From Ephydatia muelleri (lineage: Eukaryota; Porifera; Demospongiae; Spongillida; Spongillidae), in contig JABACO010000002.1 in the NCBI GenBank assembly GCA_013339895.1, positions 17,825,697 to 17,889,696 of the forward strand: a stretch of DNA of 64,000 bases, in the 5' to 3' direction. The position numbers were made by a program, and so were the translations under genes. Below are positions 34,201-42,540 of this stretch, one piece after another (position 1 is the first letter of the stretch; each line of letters starts with the position of its first letter). The notes beneath the pieces are model-generated. The model saw only the letters and a list, made by a program, of their open reading frames with translations, was not told the DNA's origin and did not search any database.

Positions 34201-37200
34201 CATCGCTAGCCTGCTCGTACGCGTCTGTGCATGCATGGTAGATATAATAGTAGATTGCTCTTGGACTTGGTTTTCCGTAGTACATTGCCTTGTAATAAGT
34301 TTTTTTGAGGCATATCGTGATTCAGTCCTTGCTGCATCCGCGTATCATATCGTTTCGGCAGCATTATAGAATTCGAATTTTGAATTTCTACAGTGCACAC
34401 CTAAACATGCAGTACGCATGCGCAGACCATATCATGCAACGTTGACAGCTGCATTTTTCATTTACAGTTCCAGCTGCTATTTGTTTATATCCGCCATTGC
34501 CCTAAGAGTCTCCACACCAGGACTTTAAGAACAGTCAGTGCTTCCTGCATGGTCAGGTATTTATTGTGCATTGGAAGATTGTATGCAAAGCGGTATAACT
34601 ATAACTTGTAGCTGCCACTCACGGAGTTGTTTTATTTGCAACGGATGACAGCGTTTCAATTGTGCCGTTGAAGCTCATAATCGAGGAAAACGTGCAAGAA
34701 CAGCACCCATGCACCGTTAGATGGACTAACGATGAAAAATATATGAAGACATCCTACAGGCTATAGGTTTGTGAGTAAAATGTGTTTGTATGTTGAGATA
34801 CAGCGCGAAACTTTTGTGATCAGGATCGCACAACGAGATGAAAGAAATCCTCGCTGCTATGGAAGAGCATAGCGGTGACTCCAGCGGCGAAGAGGATGAA
34901 GCACAAAAGAGGCGAAAGAATATCAGAGAAGCTAGACTCGGGGATAAACAGTACCTTGACGATATTCGAAATATTATCTACAGCAGAACCCGCCTCGGCC
35001 ATTGCCATTCAGTCGGAGGATGAAGATCTAAGGTTTTGTAAATTAATTTAAGTTTAACTTTATTCTCTATATAGATTGAAATAAAGAAAAGAAAGCCGTC
35101 AGCCACATCAGTTGCTGGAAAAAATAAACAATCAAGGCTGAACGAGGCTGAGCAGAGTGACAGAAAACTTTTAGAGGTACATAAGTGCTTATTTTATATG
35201 TCTTGAATTAAATGCTTGGCTTTTAATTGCTTAGGAGATATCCAATACAAGTACCAATTTTCAGCAACGACCAGCTAGCTGTGCAGGGTATACAAATTTT
35301 GAGCAGTCGGTTTTAGAGGTGAGCTCACATCGTAACGCAATGCAATTGAGATTAATATATATTTCTGTCATTTATGGTAAGGCTCTGAAGAACATTGAGC
35401 GTCACTTATGTGACCTGACCTCAGTGCGCTCAGTGCATACTGCTAGTGCAGGTGATCAGCAGGTGAGTTATGATATGCATACAACTGGCTACTTAAAGGA
35501 TATCTGCGTACACAGCTTAGAACTGCATCTAGCTACCCTGGAGTAAGAACAAGGGAGCATAGAATCAGTGTGCCATCACACAAGTGTAAGCCAGATCTTT
35601 TAATTTTATCAATTTGTAACAATCATTCTGCAGTGTATGCTTGCAAAGAGGAGCCGTCCACCTCAGAGTCACTTTCCAAATGTAACTCACCAAATTCTAT
35701 TCCATTCTCTGGAGAGAAAGGTAGCCTGTGTTAAAGGATTAGTCTGTACGCAAATGATTTTATTTACACATGTAGGATGCTGGCTAGGGGACCCTAACAC
35801 CCATATAAATGAGGGAAAGAAGACTTGGATTGTAGATGGCGACGAAAAGAAAATTGCAATGACGGGGTCAGTGTCTGATACACCAGCAAAACTTGCTGTC
35901 GCCATCCTCACTTCTCTGTTCTCAATGGAAGAGCTAGGGGCTGGTCGCTGCACCCCAGCTAAAGACCAGAATACACTGAATCCTGTATACATCTGAGGAA
36001 TCGGAAGTAAGCTACACAGAAAATAATAAAATTTTATGATCATTTTAAATTCATTTTTATAGTGCACCTCACGTACAAATACCCTGAAGCTAGTGCTGCT
36101 GACGAGGAAAACAGGTGGAAGAAAATTCTTCACATCAATATGAATAGCAAATGCAGAAATAGTAGAGCAGCCTTGAAAATCAAAAGTTCAGCAACTGCAG
36201 ACAATAACTAGACTTTTTGTTGTTGTTTGTAGTGAGTGCCTTTGAAAGGAAAAGATAATGAATTAAATTTACTAGTTACAGAATTAATTTTAATATGCAT
36301 AATTTCCCAGTGTATAAATACCCAGTTCGCATTGCGTCATTTATAGACCAACGCGATATATCGTCATCATCATCGCATGTTTCGCGCGCTGACAAATGCC
36401 GCGATTAAGCGCGTATTAGCACCAAACGCGTTAAATTCGGCCATAGCACCGCGGTTTATCACGAGTAAACGCGATTAATCGCGATTTGTGCGTCGCACCT
36501 TAATTGCTAACGCGTTTAAGTATCAACGTGTTAAGCGCGTCATAGCGCATTGTGCCGCGTTGCAACGCCGATTTTTTCCTACGGGTGGTCACATGACCTG
36601 TGTCATTACCAGCATGTGTGGTCACATGACCTGTGTCATTACCAGCATGTGTGGTCACATGACCTGTGTCATTACTAGCATGTGTGGTCACATGACCTGT
36701 GTCATTACCAGCATGTGTGGTCACATGACCTGTGTCATTACCAGCATGTGTGGTCACATGACCTGTGTCATTACCAGCATGTGTGGTCACATGACCTGTG
36801 TCATTACTAGCATGTGTGGTCACATGACCTATGTCATTACCAGCATGTGTGGTCGCATGACCTGTGTCATTACCAGCATGTGTGATCACATGACCTGTGT
36901 CATTACTAGCATGTGTGGTGTGTCATTACCAGCATGTGTAGTCACATGACCTATGTCATTACTAGCATGTGTGGTCACATGACCTATGTCATTACCAGCA
37001 TGTGTGGTCGCATGACCTGTGTCATTACCAGCATGTGTGATCACATGACCTGTGTCATTACTAGCATGTGTGGTGTGTCATTACCAGCATGTGTAGTCAC
37101 ATGACCTATGTCATTACTAGCATGTGTGGTCACATGACCTATGTCATTACCAGCATGTGTAGTCACATGACCTATGTCATTACTAGCATACATGTGTGGT

Positions 37201-38932
37201 CACATGACCTGTGTCATTACTAGCATGTGTGCTCACATGACCTGAGTCTTTACTAGCATGTGTGGTCACATGACCTGTGTCATTACTAGCATGTGTGGTC
37301 ACATGACCTGTGTCATTACTAGCATGTGTGGTCACATGACCTGTGTCATTACTAGCATGTGTGGGTTCTGGTTCCTGGGGTATCCATATACTTTTGGTGT
37401 AAGCATTGAATGGTTAAAAAAAATCTCTTGGATTTCTCCGTATATCATAGTAAAACTAAATGGTTCTAGATCAATTAATTAGATGGCTGATTAACTCAAA
37501 AGCCACATTTTTCTATAAACAGGGCTTAAATTATTTGTGTTTCATATGTTGGTACCAAAATGCAAAAAAAAAAAAAAAAGAACGTTTAATCATATATGTA
37601 TAGCCCTGGAACCTCTCACTGACATTTGACCACACCTGCTTCTAACTTAGTATGTTGGTTAGAGTACAATTAATGAATAAGCATTGGGAGTGTGTTTCAA
37701 GTATGCGTGTGTCATTTGTTCTGGATGTGCAAAGTTCCCACGTCATGTAATGAGATTACAGATGTAGTTTAGTATGCACACCTTAGAAGGACTAGCTGAT
37801 GTTTGCATAATTGATCATGCGCACCACTCTGACATCAGTGGAACTAATGGCATCCTTCATCATGTCTGCATCTGATTAGAATACTAACCCTGTGATGTAA
37901 TATTACGTCATGGCTGGACCACAGTACTGCACCAGAAGTGGTACATGGCTGTGTGAAGCGTTCGTGTGTGTGTGTGTGTCAGGAGGGTGTGGCCTTGTGC
38001 ATGTGTGGTCAGATGACCTGTGTTGTTGTCTTCTTAAACGTATTCATCATTTCAGGAAAGCAAATTGTACATGCACATGATGATGTAAACAGATACGCGG
38101 AAGTGTACGTGATTACGTGATACGTGGTACGATGTTTAAACACCAGCCATTTTATCCATTGGGGGGAGGGGGGAGGGGCTTATTTGTGGTCCAGTGCATG
38201 CGTGGTCACATGACTTGTGTAGTTACCAGTGCATGTGTGGTCACATGACCTGTGTAGTTACCAGTGCATGTGTGGTCATGTGACCTGTGTAGTTACTGCA
38301 GTGCATGTGTGGTCACGTGACCTGTGTAGTTACCAGTGCATGTGTGGTCACGTGACCTGTGTAGTTACCAGTGCATGTGTGGTCATGTGACTTGTGTAGT
38401 TACCAGTGCATGTGTGGTCACGTGACCTGTGTAGTTACCAGTGCATGTGTGGTCACGTGACCTGTGTAGTTACCAGTGCATGTGTGGTCATGTGACCTGT
38501 GTAGTTACCAGTGCATGTGTGGTCATGTGACTTGTAGCAAGGGAACATGTGTAGAAGAGCAGCTACCCATTACCTCATGTCATGGATACCATGGGGTGTG
38601 TAGTGAATGTTCTAGAGATTACTGGTGTGTTAAAACCTTAGGAGGACCATTGTTCCAAAAGGTCACCTCTCTAATTACATCATCCCTCACATCTGCATTC
38701 CTATTGCTTAATTATGTGACCCTATGTTATCATGGCTAGAAGATTGACCTATGATGTAATATTACACATCACAGCTGGTTGTGTGAAGGGTGTGTCAGGA
38801 GGTGTGGTCAGGGTGTGGTCTTGTATCTCCCTCAGGAATACATCCACAACCAACGCAAGACCAATGGAGGGACAGACTTCCCACCTGAGTTTCTCACTGA
38901 AGTCTACAATGCCATCAAGTGAGCCCCAGTTG

Positions 38933-38978
<46 letters not shown>

Positions 38979-40150
38979 GGGTCTTACTAGAGCCATTGAA
39001 GTGGGTGTAGTTAAGTCTGACAGAGAGCCGACTGGAGTGGGTGTGGTTAATGCACCATAGTAACAAAGATTAGTTATTGTGTATGAAGGTGAATGGTATC
39101 GACCAATGTTCGTTTAGGTGGTACTGAGTGGGCAGTTTATACCCTCCCTCCTCCTCTCCCCTTCCCTCCTCCTCCTCCCCTCCCTCCTCTCCTCCCTCCC
39201 TCCCTCCTCTCCTCCCTCCCTCCCTCCTCCTCCCCTCCCCCTCCCCTCCTCCTCCCCAGGAAGGAAGAGATCATTATGCCTGAGGAGCACACTGGAGCAG
39301 TGAAGGAAAACTACAGATGGAAGGTAACTGCTGCTGGTTTCTATGTGGACCGCAACCATGACGATCACATCATTTGCAGACCCTGCTCACCCGGAGCCAG
39401 TGGCCTGAGGCCCAGTACTGGGAGGTCGCGACCTCAGAGTATGACCAGGACCTCTTCCTGATGGCCTGGGGACCCACAGTGGCAGCAGTTTCCTATGTAT
39501 TTGACATAGCAGAAGATAAGAACATCGTCCAGAAGGCCATTGGAGGATTCAGGTAGACACACAGGTGGTAGTGTTGTGGCTTCAAAACATACCCTCACTT
39601 CCTTCTCTGAACATCCTCTAATGCTTCTGTTCTCAGCAAATGTGCTTCCATAGCTGCACACTATGAGGTCACAGAAGTGTTTGATAACCTTGTCATCTCA
39701 CTCTGCAAGTTCACCACACTGCTAACCACTCCTGAGGTGCCTCTTTTCTCTGGTTATGTTTGTGCACTGTCTGGTTATGTTTGTGGACTGTCTGGTTATG
39801 TTTGTGGACTGTCTGGTTATGTTTGTGCACTGTCTGGTTATGTTTGTGCACTGTCTGGTTATGTTTGTGCACTGTCTGGTTATGTTTGTGCACTGTCTGG
39901 TTATGTTTGTGCACTGTCTGGTTATGTTTTTAGACTATGTGGCTATGTTTGGGATGTATTTCATTCTAATTACAGCCCCCTAGCTCTATGGCCTTCACTA
40001 TTGGGATCAACCACAAAGTTCGTCTCAGCATACTCATTCTATTTTCACTGGCTCATCGCCATGGCAACATCCTGAGGGAAGGTTGGAAGAACATGCTGGA
40101 TTGTTTGATTGTATTGTACAAAGCAAAGCTTCTACCTGAAAGCATGGTGG

Positions 40151-40198
<48 letters not shown>

Positions 40199-40437
40199 AT
40201 ACTTGTTGCTCATCTCGTACTGGTCCCCATCCCTTTCTCTAGGTTGAGGACGTCCTTCATCCAGGTGGGAGGTCACTGTTCCAAAAGGAGGTCCGTTCTG
40301 TGCGCCCTGACTCCTCCCTCTTCTCCTCTCTCTTCTGGTGGTCCTCTGATACCCAGACCTCCTCCTCTCGCTCCCTCCCTCCTCACATCCTCACTCCCTC
40401 TCTACTTCCTCCCTCCCTCGTTTCACGACTTGATTAG
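25454..40437 (+). CDS. GBF1: GBF1-type ARF guanine nucleotide exchange factor, C-truncated (19 exons)
   Basis: Plus-strand gene. Exons: 25454-25561, 25618-25811, 26422-26540, 26600-26708, 26921-27326, 27585-27721, 27830-27928, 28243-28335, 28427-28528, 28774-29067, 29386-29588, 30051-30174, 30443-30571, 38836-38918, 39260-39323, 39380-39552, 39637-39736, 39976-40152 and 40243-40437. The order follows animal GBF1: DCB start ([19 protein letters not shown]), HUS region, then Sec7 (exons 11-15, from [14 protein letters not shown] to [13 protein letters not shown]). GBF1 loads GTP on ARF1 at the cis-Golgi through the Sec7 glutamate, here in FRLPSESPI. Intron phases agree throughout except that exons 2 and 6 each carry one extra base. 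Exon 19 starts like the post-Sec7 region ([16 protein letters not shown]) and then runs to TAG 40435 with no donor; the C-terminal half is absent. Confidence 0.85.
25618..25811 (+). CDS. GBF1: GBF1 exon 2 (one-base frameshift)
   Basis: Reads [40 protein letters not shown] and, one base out of frame, [19 protein letters not shown]. The exon is 194 nt but 193 nt would fit its phase on both sides, so the extra base lies in the GGGG run at about 25748-25751. Confidence 0.8.
25939..26032. repeat. (GT)n microsatellite in GBF1 intron 2
   Basis: Two GT runs separated by TTGTACATG. Confidence 0.95.
26155..26375. repeat. CCTCCCTCTTCCCCACTCCAG minisatellite
   Basis: Imperfect 27-30-bp pyrimidine-rich units just before the exon 3 acceptor. 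ORFs on either strand are artefacts. Confidence 0.9.
26422..26540 (+). CDS. GBF1: GBF1 exon 3
   Basis: Reads [20 protein letters not shown] then [20 protein letters not shown], one of the most conserved GBF1 blocks. Acceptor TTTTTAG, donor GTTAGG. Confidence 0.85.
26600..26708 (+). CDS. GBF1: GBF1 exon 4
   Basis: Reads [20 protein letters not shown] then [16 protein letters not shown], matching the [22 protein letters not shown] block. Phase 1 donor GTGAGG. Confidence 0.85.
26841..26912. repeat. (CA)n microsatellite in GBF1 intron 4
   Basis: CA repeat with periodic CATGCACA interruptions. Confidence 0.95.
26921..27326 (+). CDS. GBF1: GBF1 exon 5
   Basis: Begins [20 protein letters not shown], has an acidic Pro/Glu-rich linker, and ends [20 protein letters not shown], the conserved entry to the HUS region. 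The linker is shorter than in vertebrates. Confidence 0.85.
27366..27560. repeat. CCCTCTCC pyrimidine tract in GBF1 intron 5
   Basis: Pyrimidine-only stretch of CCCTCTCC-like units upstream of the exon 6 acceptor. Confidence 0.9.
27585..27721 (+). CDS. GBF1: GBF1 exon 6 (one-base frameshift)
   Basis: Starts [20 protein letters not shown] and ends, in the next frame, [15 protein letters not shown]. Both parts match GBF1, so one extra base lies at about 27660-27680. Donor GTAAGT. Confidence 0.75.
27830..27928 (+). CDS. GBF1: GBF1 exon 7
   Basis: Reads [20 protein letters not shown] then [13 protein letters not shown], flanked by CACCAG and GTGTGT. Phase 0 on both sides. Confidence 0.85.
27929..28060. 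repeat. (TG)n microsatellite in GBF1 intron 7
   Basis: TG-rich tract that begins at the donor itself (GTGTGTTG). A second TG run is at 28170-28212. Confidence 0.95.
28243..28335 (+). CDS. GBF1: GBF1 exon 8
   Basis: Reads [20 protein letters not shown] then [11 protein letters not shown]. Copied intact at 105-197. Confidence 0.85.
28427..28528 (+). CDS. GBF1: GBF1 exon 9
   Basis: Reads [20 protein letters not shown] then [14 protein letters not shown], matching the YINYDCDYYCSNLFE block of GBF1. The left copy is broken. Confidence 0.85.
28694..28770. repeat. CACACC microsatellite in GBF1 intron 9
   Basis: Shorter version of the tract at 536-670 in the duplicate. Confidence 0.95.
28774..29067 (+). 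CDS. GBF1: GBF1 exon 10
   Basis: Reads [20 protein letters not shown], a Pro/Ser-rich linker, and [15 protein letters not shown] just before the Sec7 domain. Confidence 0.85.
29386..29588 (+). CDS. GBF1: GBF1 exon 11: Sec7 N-terminal part
   Basis: Reads [20 protein letters not shown], then [20 protein letters not shown] and [18 protein letters not shown], the first helices of the Sec7 domain. Confidence 0.9.
29636..30044. repeat. Long polypyrimidine minisatellite in GBF1 intron 11
   Basis: About 400 bp of CCCTCTCCTCCCCTT-type units on one strand, ending at the exon 12 acceptor. Pure purine/pyrimidine mirror character could allow triplex structure (inference). Confidence 0.9.
30051..30174 (+). 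CDS. GBF1: GBF1 exon 12: Sec7 with catalytic glutamate
   Basis: Reads [20 protein letters not shown] then [20 protein letters not shown]. The Glu in the FRLPxE motif, which drives GDP release, is present. Confidence 0.9.
30443..30571 (+). CDS. GBF1: GBF1 exon 13: Sec7 motif 2 (variant)
   Basis: Reads [20 protein letters not shown] then [16 protein letters not shown]. The usual MLNTDxHN motif is MLNVVLHS here. The Asn is kept but the following Asp is not. Confidence 0.85.
30717..30736. repeat. C homopolymer tract
   Basis: A run of C broken by one T. The length is likely to be unreliable in assembly. Confidence 0.9.
30746..30872. repeat. 33-bp array, left part (about 4 units)
   Basis: Units of CATGTGTGGTCACATGACCT then GTGTCATTACCAG. 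The array continues at 36586; the 5.7-kb element splits it. Confidence 0.95.
31205..32735 (+). repeat. 153-bp tandem array, 10 units, one open frame
   Basis: Ten nearly identical 153-bp units. The period is a multiple of 3, so a 552-codon frame (31105-32763) runs through. The unit reads [19 protein letters not shown], then a Trp/Leu-rich part. Units 3 and 7 share AAG instead of AGG at one codon, which suggests duplication in blocks of four. I regard it as a satellite. A repetitive membrane-like protein is possible but unsupported. Confidence 0.9.
32764..34837. other. Element interior without recognisable gene
   Basis: AT-rich with only short ORFs of 60-80 codons that show no domain signals. 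May hold regulatory sequence for the BEN gene. Confidence 0.5.
34838..36212 (+). CDS. BEN-domain protein carried by the element (about 7 exons, possibly damaged)
   Basis: Starts [20 protein letters not shown], an acidic then basic leader. Likely later exons: about 35075-35175 ([20 protein letters not shown]), 35235-35318, 35382-35462, 35516-35585, 35635-35721, 35775 to about 36007, and about 36062-36212. The last two read [36 protein letters not shown], then [20 protein letters not shown] and [13 protein letters not shown], the pattern of a BEN domain, a DNA- and chromatin-binding fold. The leader exon seems to shift frame before its donor, and one extra base after NPVYI puts a TGA before the last exon. 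Both could be real decay. Function in the element (end binding, host silencing) is inference. Confidence 0.6.
36586..37365. repeat. 33-bp array, right part (about 22 units)
   Basis: Same unit as 30746-30872 with GGTCACATGACC palindromes in most copies. A sub-block of about 160 bp is itself duplicated (around 36850-37100). Confidence 0.95.
37366..38194. other. GBF1 intron 13, no gene seen
   Basis: Unique AT-rich sequence with a poly-A tract near 37563-37580 and a short TG tract near 37966. Confidence 0.5.
38195..38535. repeat. 35-bp array with CACGTG palindromes, about 10 units
   Basis: Units of GTGCATGTGTGGTCACGTGA then CCTGTGTAGTTACCA. It is a diverged relative of the 33-bp array. At least four units contain GTCACGTGAC, others CATGTGAC. 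Confidence 0.9.
38836..38918 (+). CDS. GBF1: GBF1 exon 14: Sec7
   Basis: Reads [20 protein letters not shown] then TEVYNAIK. It lies 8.3 kb after exon 13, across the BEN-bearing element. Confidence 0.85.
38937..38976. repeat. (TG)n microsatellite in GBF1 intron 14
   Basis: Plain TG run 20 bp after the exon 14 donor. Confidence 0.95.
39140..39258. repeat. Pyrimidine tract before GBF1 exon 15
   Basis: CCTCCCTCCTCC-type units ending at the acceptor AG. Confidence 0.9.
39260..39323 (+). CDS. GBF1: GBF1 exon 15: end of Sec7
   Basis: Reads [20 protein letters not shown]. Acceptor CTCCCCAG, donor GTAACT. Confidence 0.85.
39380..39552 (+). CDS. GBF1: GBF1 exon 16
   Basis: Reads [20 protein letters not shown] then [20 protein letters not shown], matching the conserved WGPTIAALSYVFD block after Sec7. 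Confidence 0.85.
39637..39736 (+). CDS. GBF1: GBF1 exon 17
   Basis: Reads [20 protein letters not shown] then [12 protein letters not shown], matching the VFDNLIISLCKFT block. Confidence 0.85.
39739..39945. repeat. 21-bp array, about 9 units, GBF1 intron 17
   Basis: Units of TCTGGTTATGTTTGTGCACTG. ORFs on both strands (for example repeated HKHNQTV on the minus strand) are repeat artefacts. Confidence 0.95.
39976..40152 (+). CDS. GBF1: GBF1 exon 18
   Basis: Reads [20 protein letters not shown] then [20 protein letters not shown], matching the [17 protein letters not shown] block. Confidence 0.85.
40153..40198. repeat. (TG)n microsatellite in GBF1 intron 18
   Basis: TG run starting at the donor of exon 18. 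Confidence 0.95.
40243..40437 (+). CDS. GBF1: GBF1 last recognisable exon, runs to premature stop
   Basis: Reads [20 protein letters not shown] then [13 protein letters not shown], as expected after Sec7, then a Pro/Ser/Leu-rich tail to TAG 40435-40437. No donor is evident and the next sequence is IPMK intron, so the gene is probably cut by a rearrangement here. Confidence 0.7.
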   Translation, partial: VEDVLHPGGRSLFQKEVRSVRPDSSLFSSLFWWSSDTQTSSSRSLPPHILTPSLLPPSLVSRLD

Positions 40438-40439
40438 TC

Positions 40440-40745
40440 TTACCAGCACACAAACACAAAAACCATTCTGACCAGCTGCCTGAGATGGCGGAGTCCCCAG
40501 GCCACCACATGAGATGTTGCAGTCCCCAGGCCACCACATAGATGGTGCAGTCCCCAGACCCTCCGCTCCACAAAAATGAACATATGTAATGATACAGACA
40601 ACCCCATGCTCCTCCCCCTCACAAAACCTCAGGACGTACGTGTTACGATGAGACGGATACCATCCATATAAAACCACGCCCACAATAGCCACACCCACCA
40701 GTGGACACACCTCAATAGTTTCACCCATTTATTATTTTAATTTCC
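40440..40745. repeat. IPMK intron segment, second copy
   Basis: Homologous to 1500-1745. It directly follows the GBF1 stop, marking the junction of the two duplicated genes. Confidence 0.65.
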
Positions 40746-40783
40746 TAGTGAGCCACACCCTCTTATCAATAACAGGATATGCA

Positions 40784-40936
40784 GGTGGTCAGCTCTGTCA
40801 CCTATCTTCTCACATCCAATGAACCTGGGCACCAGGTCTTTCAGTTTCTGTATGTCGTCATGTAGCTCCCCAGGGCAATTGGTGCTTGTGATAGAAGGTG
40901 ATCCATTCCCTTGGCACCAGACTGTACCGCTTAAAG
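40784..40936 (-). pseudogene. IPMK: IPMK 5' exon, second copy, frameshifted
   Basis: The minus strand begins KRYSLVPREWITFYHKH and, one base out of frame, continues CPGELHDDIQKLKDLVPRFI and DRADHLHI. This matches the FYNMVY...LLELRKYLPKYYGIW region of animal IPMK and is longer than the left copy (1747-1825). The internal frame change and the absence of the catalytic exon make it a pseudogene. Confidence 0.65.
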
Positions 40937-41108
40937 AGGTTCTCTAGCTGAAGAGACAGTAGTAGCAGCTGTAAATCTCATTGGGTGATGGCCGCATGAT
41001 TTTTAAGACTACACGTGTGCATAGCTTTTAAGACCGGTACAGGAATTCCAAAGTAGGTGTGGGCGGGACTAGTACCTCTCTGAATTTCCCGTCCACCCCC
41101 GACCTGAT

Positions 41109-41191
41109 TAGTCTCGTACCCAGACCCAACTGTACGCATCGCTTACAGATACTGTCATCGTTACGTACAGTTGGGTCTGGGTACGAGACTA
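41109..41191. mobile_element. 83-bp MITE with 9-bp target duplication
   Basis: Ends are TAGTCTCGTACCCAGACCC and its exact reverse complement. Flanked on both sides by CGACCTGAT (41100-41108 and 41192-41200). A 9-bp duplication is typical of Mutator-like elements. Shares its outer 17 bp with the element at 22286-22393. Confidence 0.8.
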
Positions 41192-41200
41192 CGACCTGAT

Positions 41201-42019
41201 GCGGTACGGGAATGAACCATTCTGGTATCAGTTAGACGGCCTCGTCGCTCGACGTCGATATCGTTGTCCATGAAGCGAATGATGCTGTCTATTAATAAGG
41301 CCTCGTGTGTGCATGCGCAGCTCAGAGGCAGTGCAGTACTGTTACTAATTACACTGGTCCTCTGCTTTCTTTCCGTTTTCTTTGGGGTTCGACGTAGCTA
41401 GTGAACCTTGGCAACATCGGCGTAGGAGCCATAGGGCTAAAGGAGCTATATTAGCCCCTCCACTTAGACCCTCCCTTTTTTGGTAATAGGAGGTGAATAA
41501 TTAATGCATGAATAAGATTATGAATTGTTGAACGGCAGCGAAAAGAAAAAGTATCCATCTATTTTATCGTAAGACAGCGGCAACGCATCAGCTGACATGC
41601 TCACAAGTGCAGCAGCTGGGGGAATGGCTGTGCTCTACTGGTGAATTGTTAAGTACTAGTCTATACATGTAGATATAATTTGTGTATCATTATGATACAC
41701 GTATCGTCCGTGTGCACACTTGAAGGTGACAATGGGCCTCCACCATTAGAGACAAGGTTGATTATTATTTCAAGTGGAATGACAGGCTGCATGTGTAAAT
41801 GTCAAGGTATAGTGTGTATATCCTTGCTCGACGACAGCCTAAAAGGTTTGACACAGGTTCACAACCTACCTAAGGATTGAACGGATTTGTTTTGAAGTCT
41901 TGGATGTTCTATTGAATGAAATATCATGTAGGTTTGACCAATCAACACTGATGTATTGAGAATATCCTGAGAATATCCTATTTAAGCAGCAAATACGGAA
42001 ACGTGTGAAGAAATCACAG
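41201..42019. other. No gene seen
   Basis: About 41340-41420 matches 1945-2025 of the left copy. The rest is AT-rich and unassigned. Confidence 0.45.
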
Positions 42020-42430
42020 TGGATGAATTTCTACAATGAAGATATTGATGGTCAAAAATTGCGGAGACAGCTATCCTTTTTCGAGATTGCATTAAGAGGC
42101 TCAAAAAGAGAAAAAGAGAATCAAGGTATTTAACTGATCACTGGTATGTGATTTCTTGCAGGAATTATGGATTCATCATTGGTGCGCAGTATGTTTTCTG
42201 AAATATAGTTTAATGAAAATTTATCTAATAATTACAGTATCAATGACAATGGCTGAAAGAGGCTGCATTGCGGACAATACAAGCGTTTACTTTCTATGAT
42301 GGACTCAACACTGAATGTTATGCTAATGCATTGCCATAAAGACAAGGCTGATGCATTGGACCTAACAGCAGTAGCTAATGATTTCAAAGAAGCCGATGAA
42401 CGGTGTAAGACATTTTTGGGCAGCTTTTGA
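42020..42430 (+). pseudogene. Unassigned multi-exon fragment
   Basis: Exon-like segment 42020-42125 (AATCACAG, then WMNFYNEDIDGQKLRRQLSF and EIALRGSKREKENQ, then GTATTT), a short segment near 42163-42190, and a terminal piece from about 42240 reading LLSMMDSTLNVMLMHCHKDK and ALDLTAVANDFKEADERCKT to a TGA near 42430. The frames do not join cleanly. The last piece vaguely recalls the C-terminus of hAT-like transposase-derived proteins, but I cannot confirm this. Confidence 0.35.
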
Positions 42431-42540
42431 GCTCTGCGGTTGTAGACAAACCACCCATTATTACATACATAATAATACTGATCAAGATTAAATAATGGCC
42501 TGCTTTCTATTCCCATTTCATTATATACATTTATTAATTT

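Larger units (their letters stand above)
30873..36585 (+). mobile_element. 5.7-kb terminal-inverted-repeat element with BEN-domain gene
   Basis: The ends are CCCGTAGGAAAA and its reverse complement. The 33-bp array on the two sides becomes continuous if the element plus a 2-bp TG duplication is removed, so this is a clean insertion. About 200 bp at each end are full of CG-containing short palindromes (AACGCGTT, CGCGATTAATCGCG-like), unlike the surrounding DNA. Inside are a 153-bp tandem array (31205-32735), about 2 kb without evident genes, and a multi-exon BEN-domain gene (34838-36212). I see no transposase, integrase or RT, so the element is non-autonomous or of a type I do not recognise. 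The TIR and TSD do not fit a family I can name with confidence. Confidence 0.75.

Noticed and set aside
36488-37482. Possible CRISPR-like array
   Set aside because: Units are contiguous 33-bp direct repeats with no unique spacers, and the context is an animal intron.
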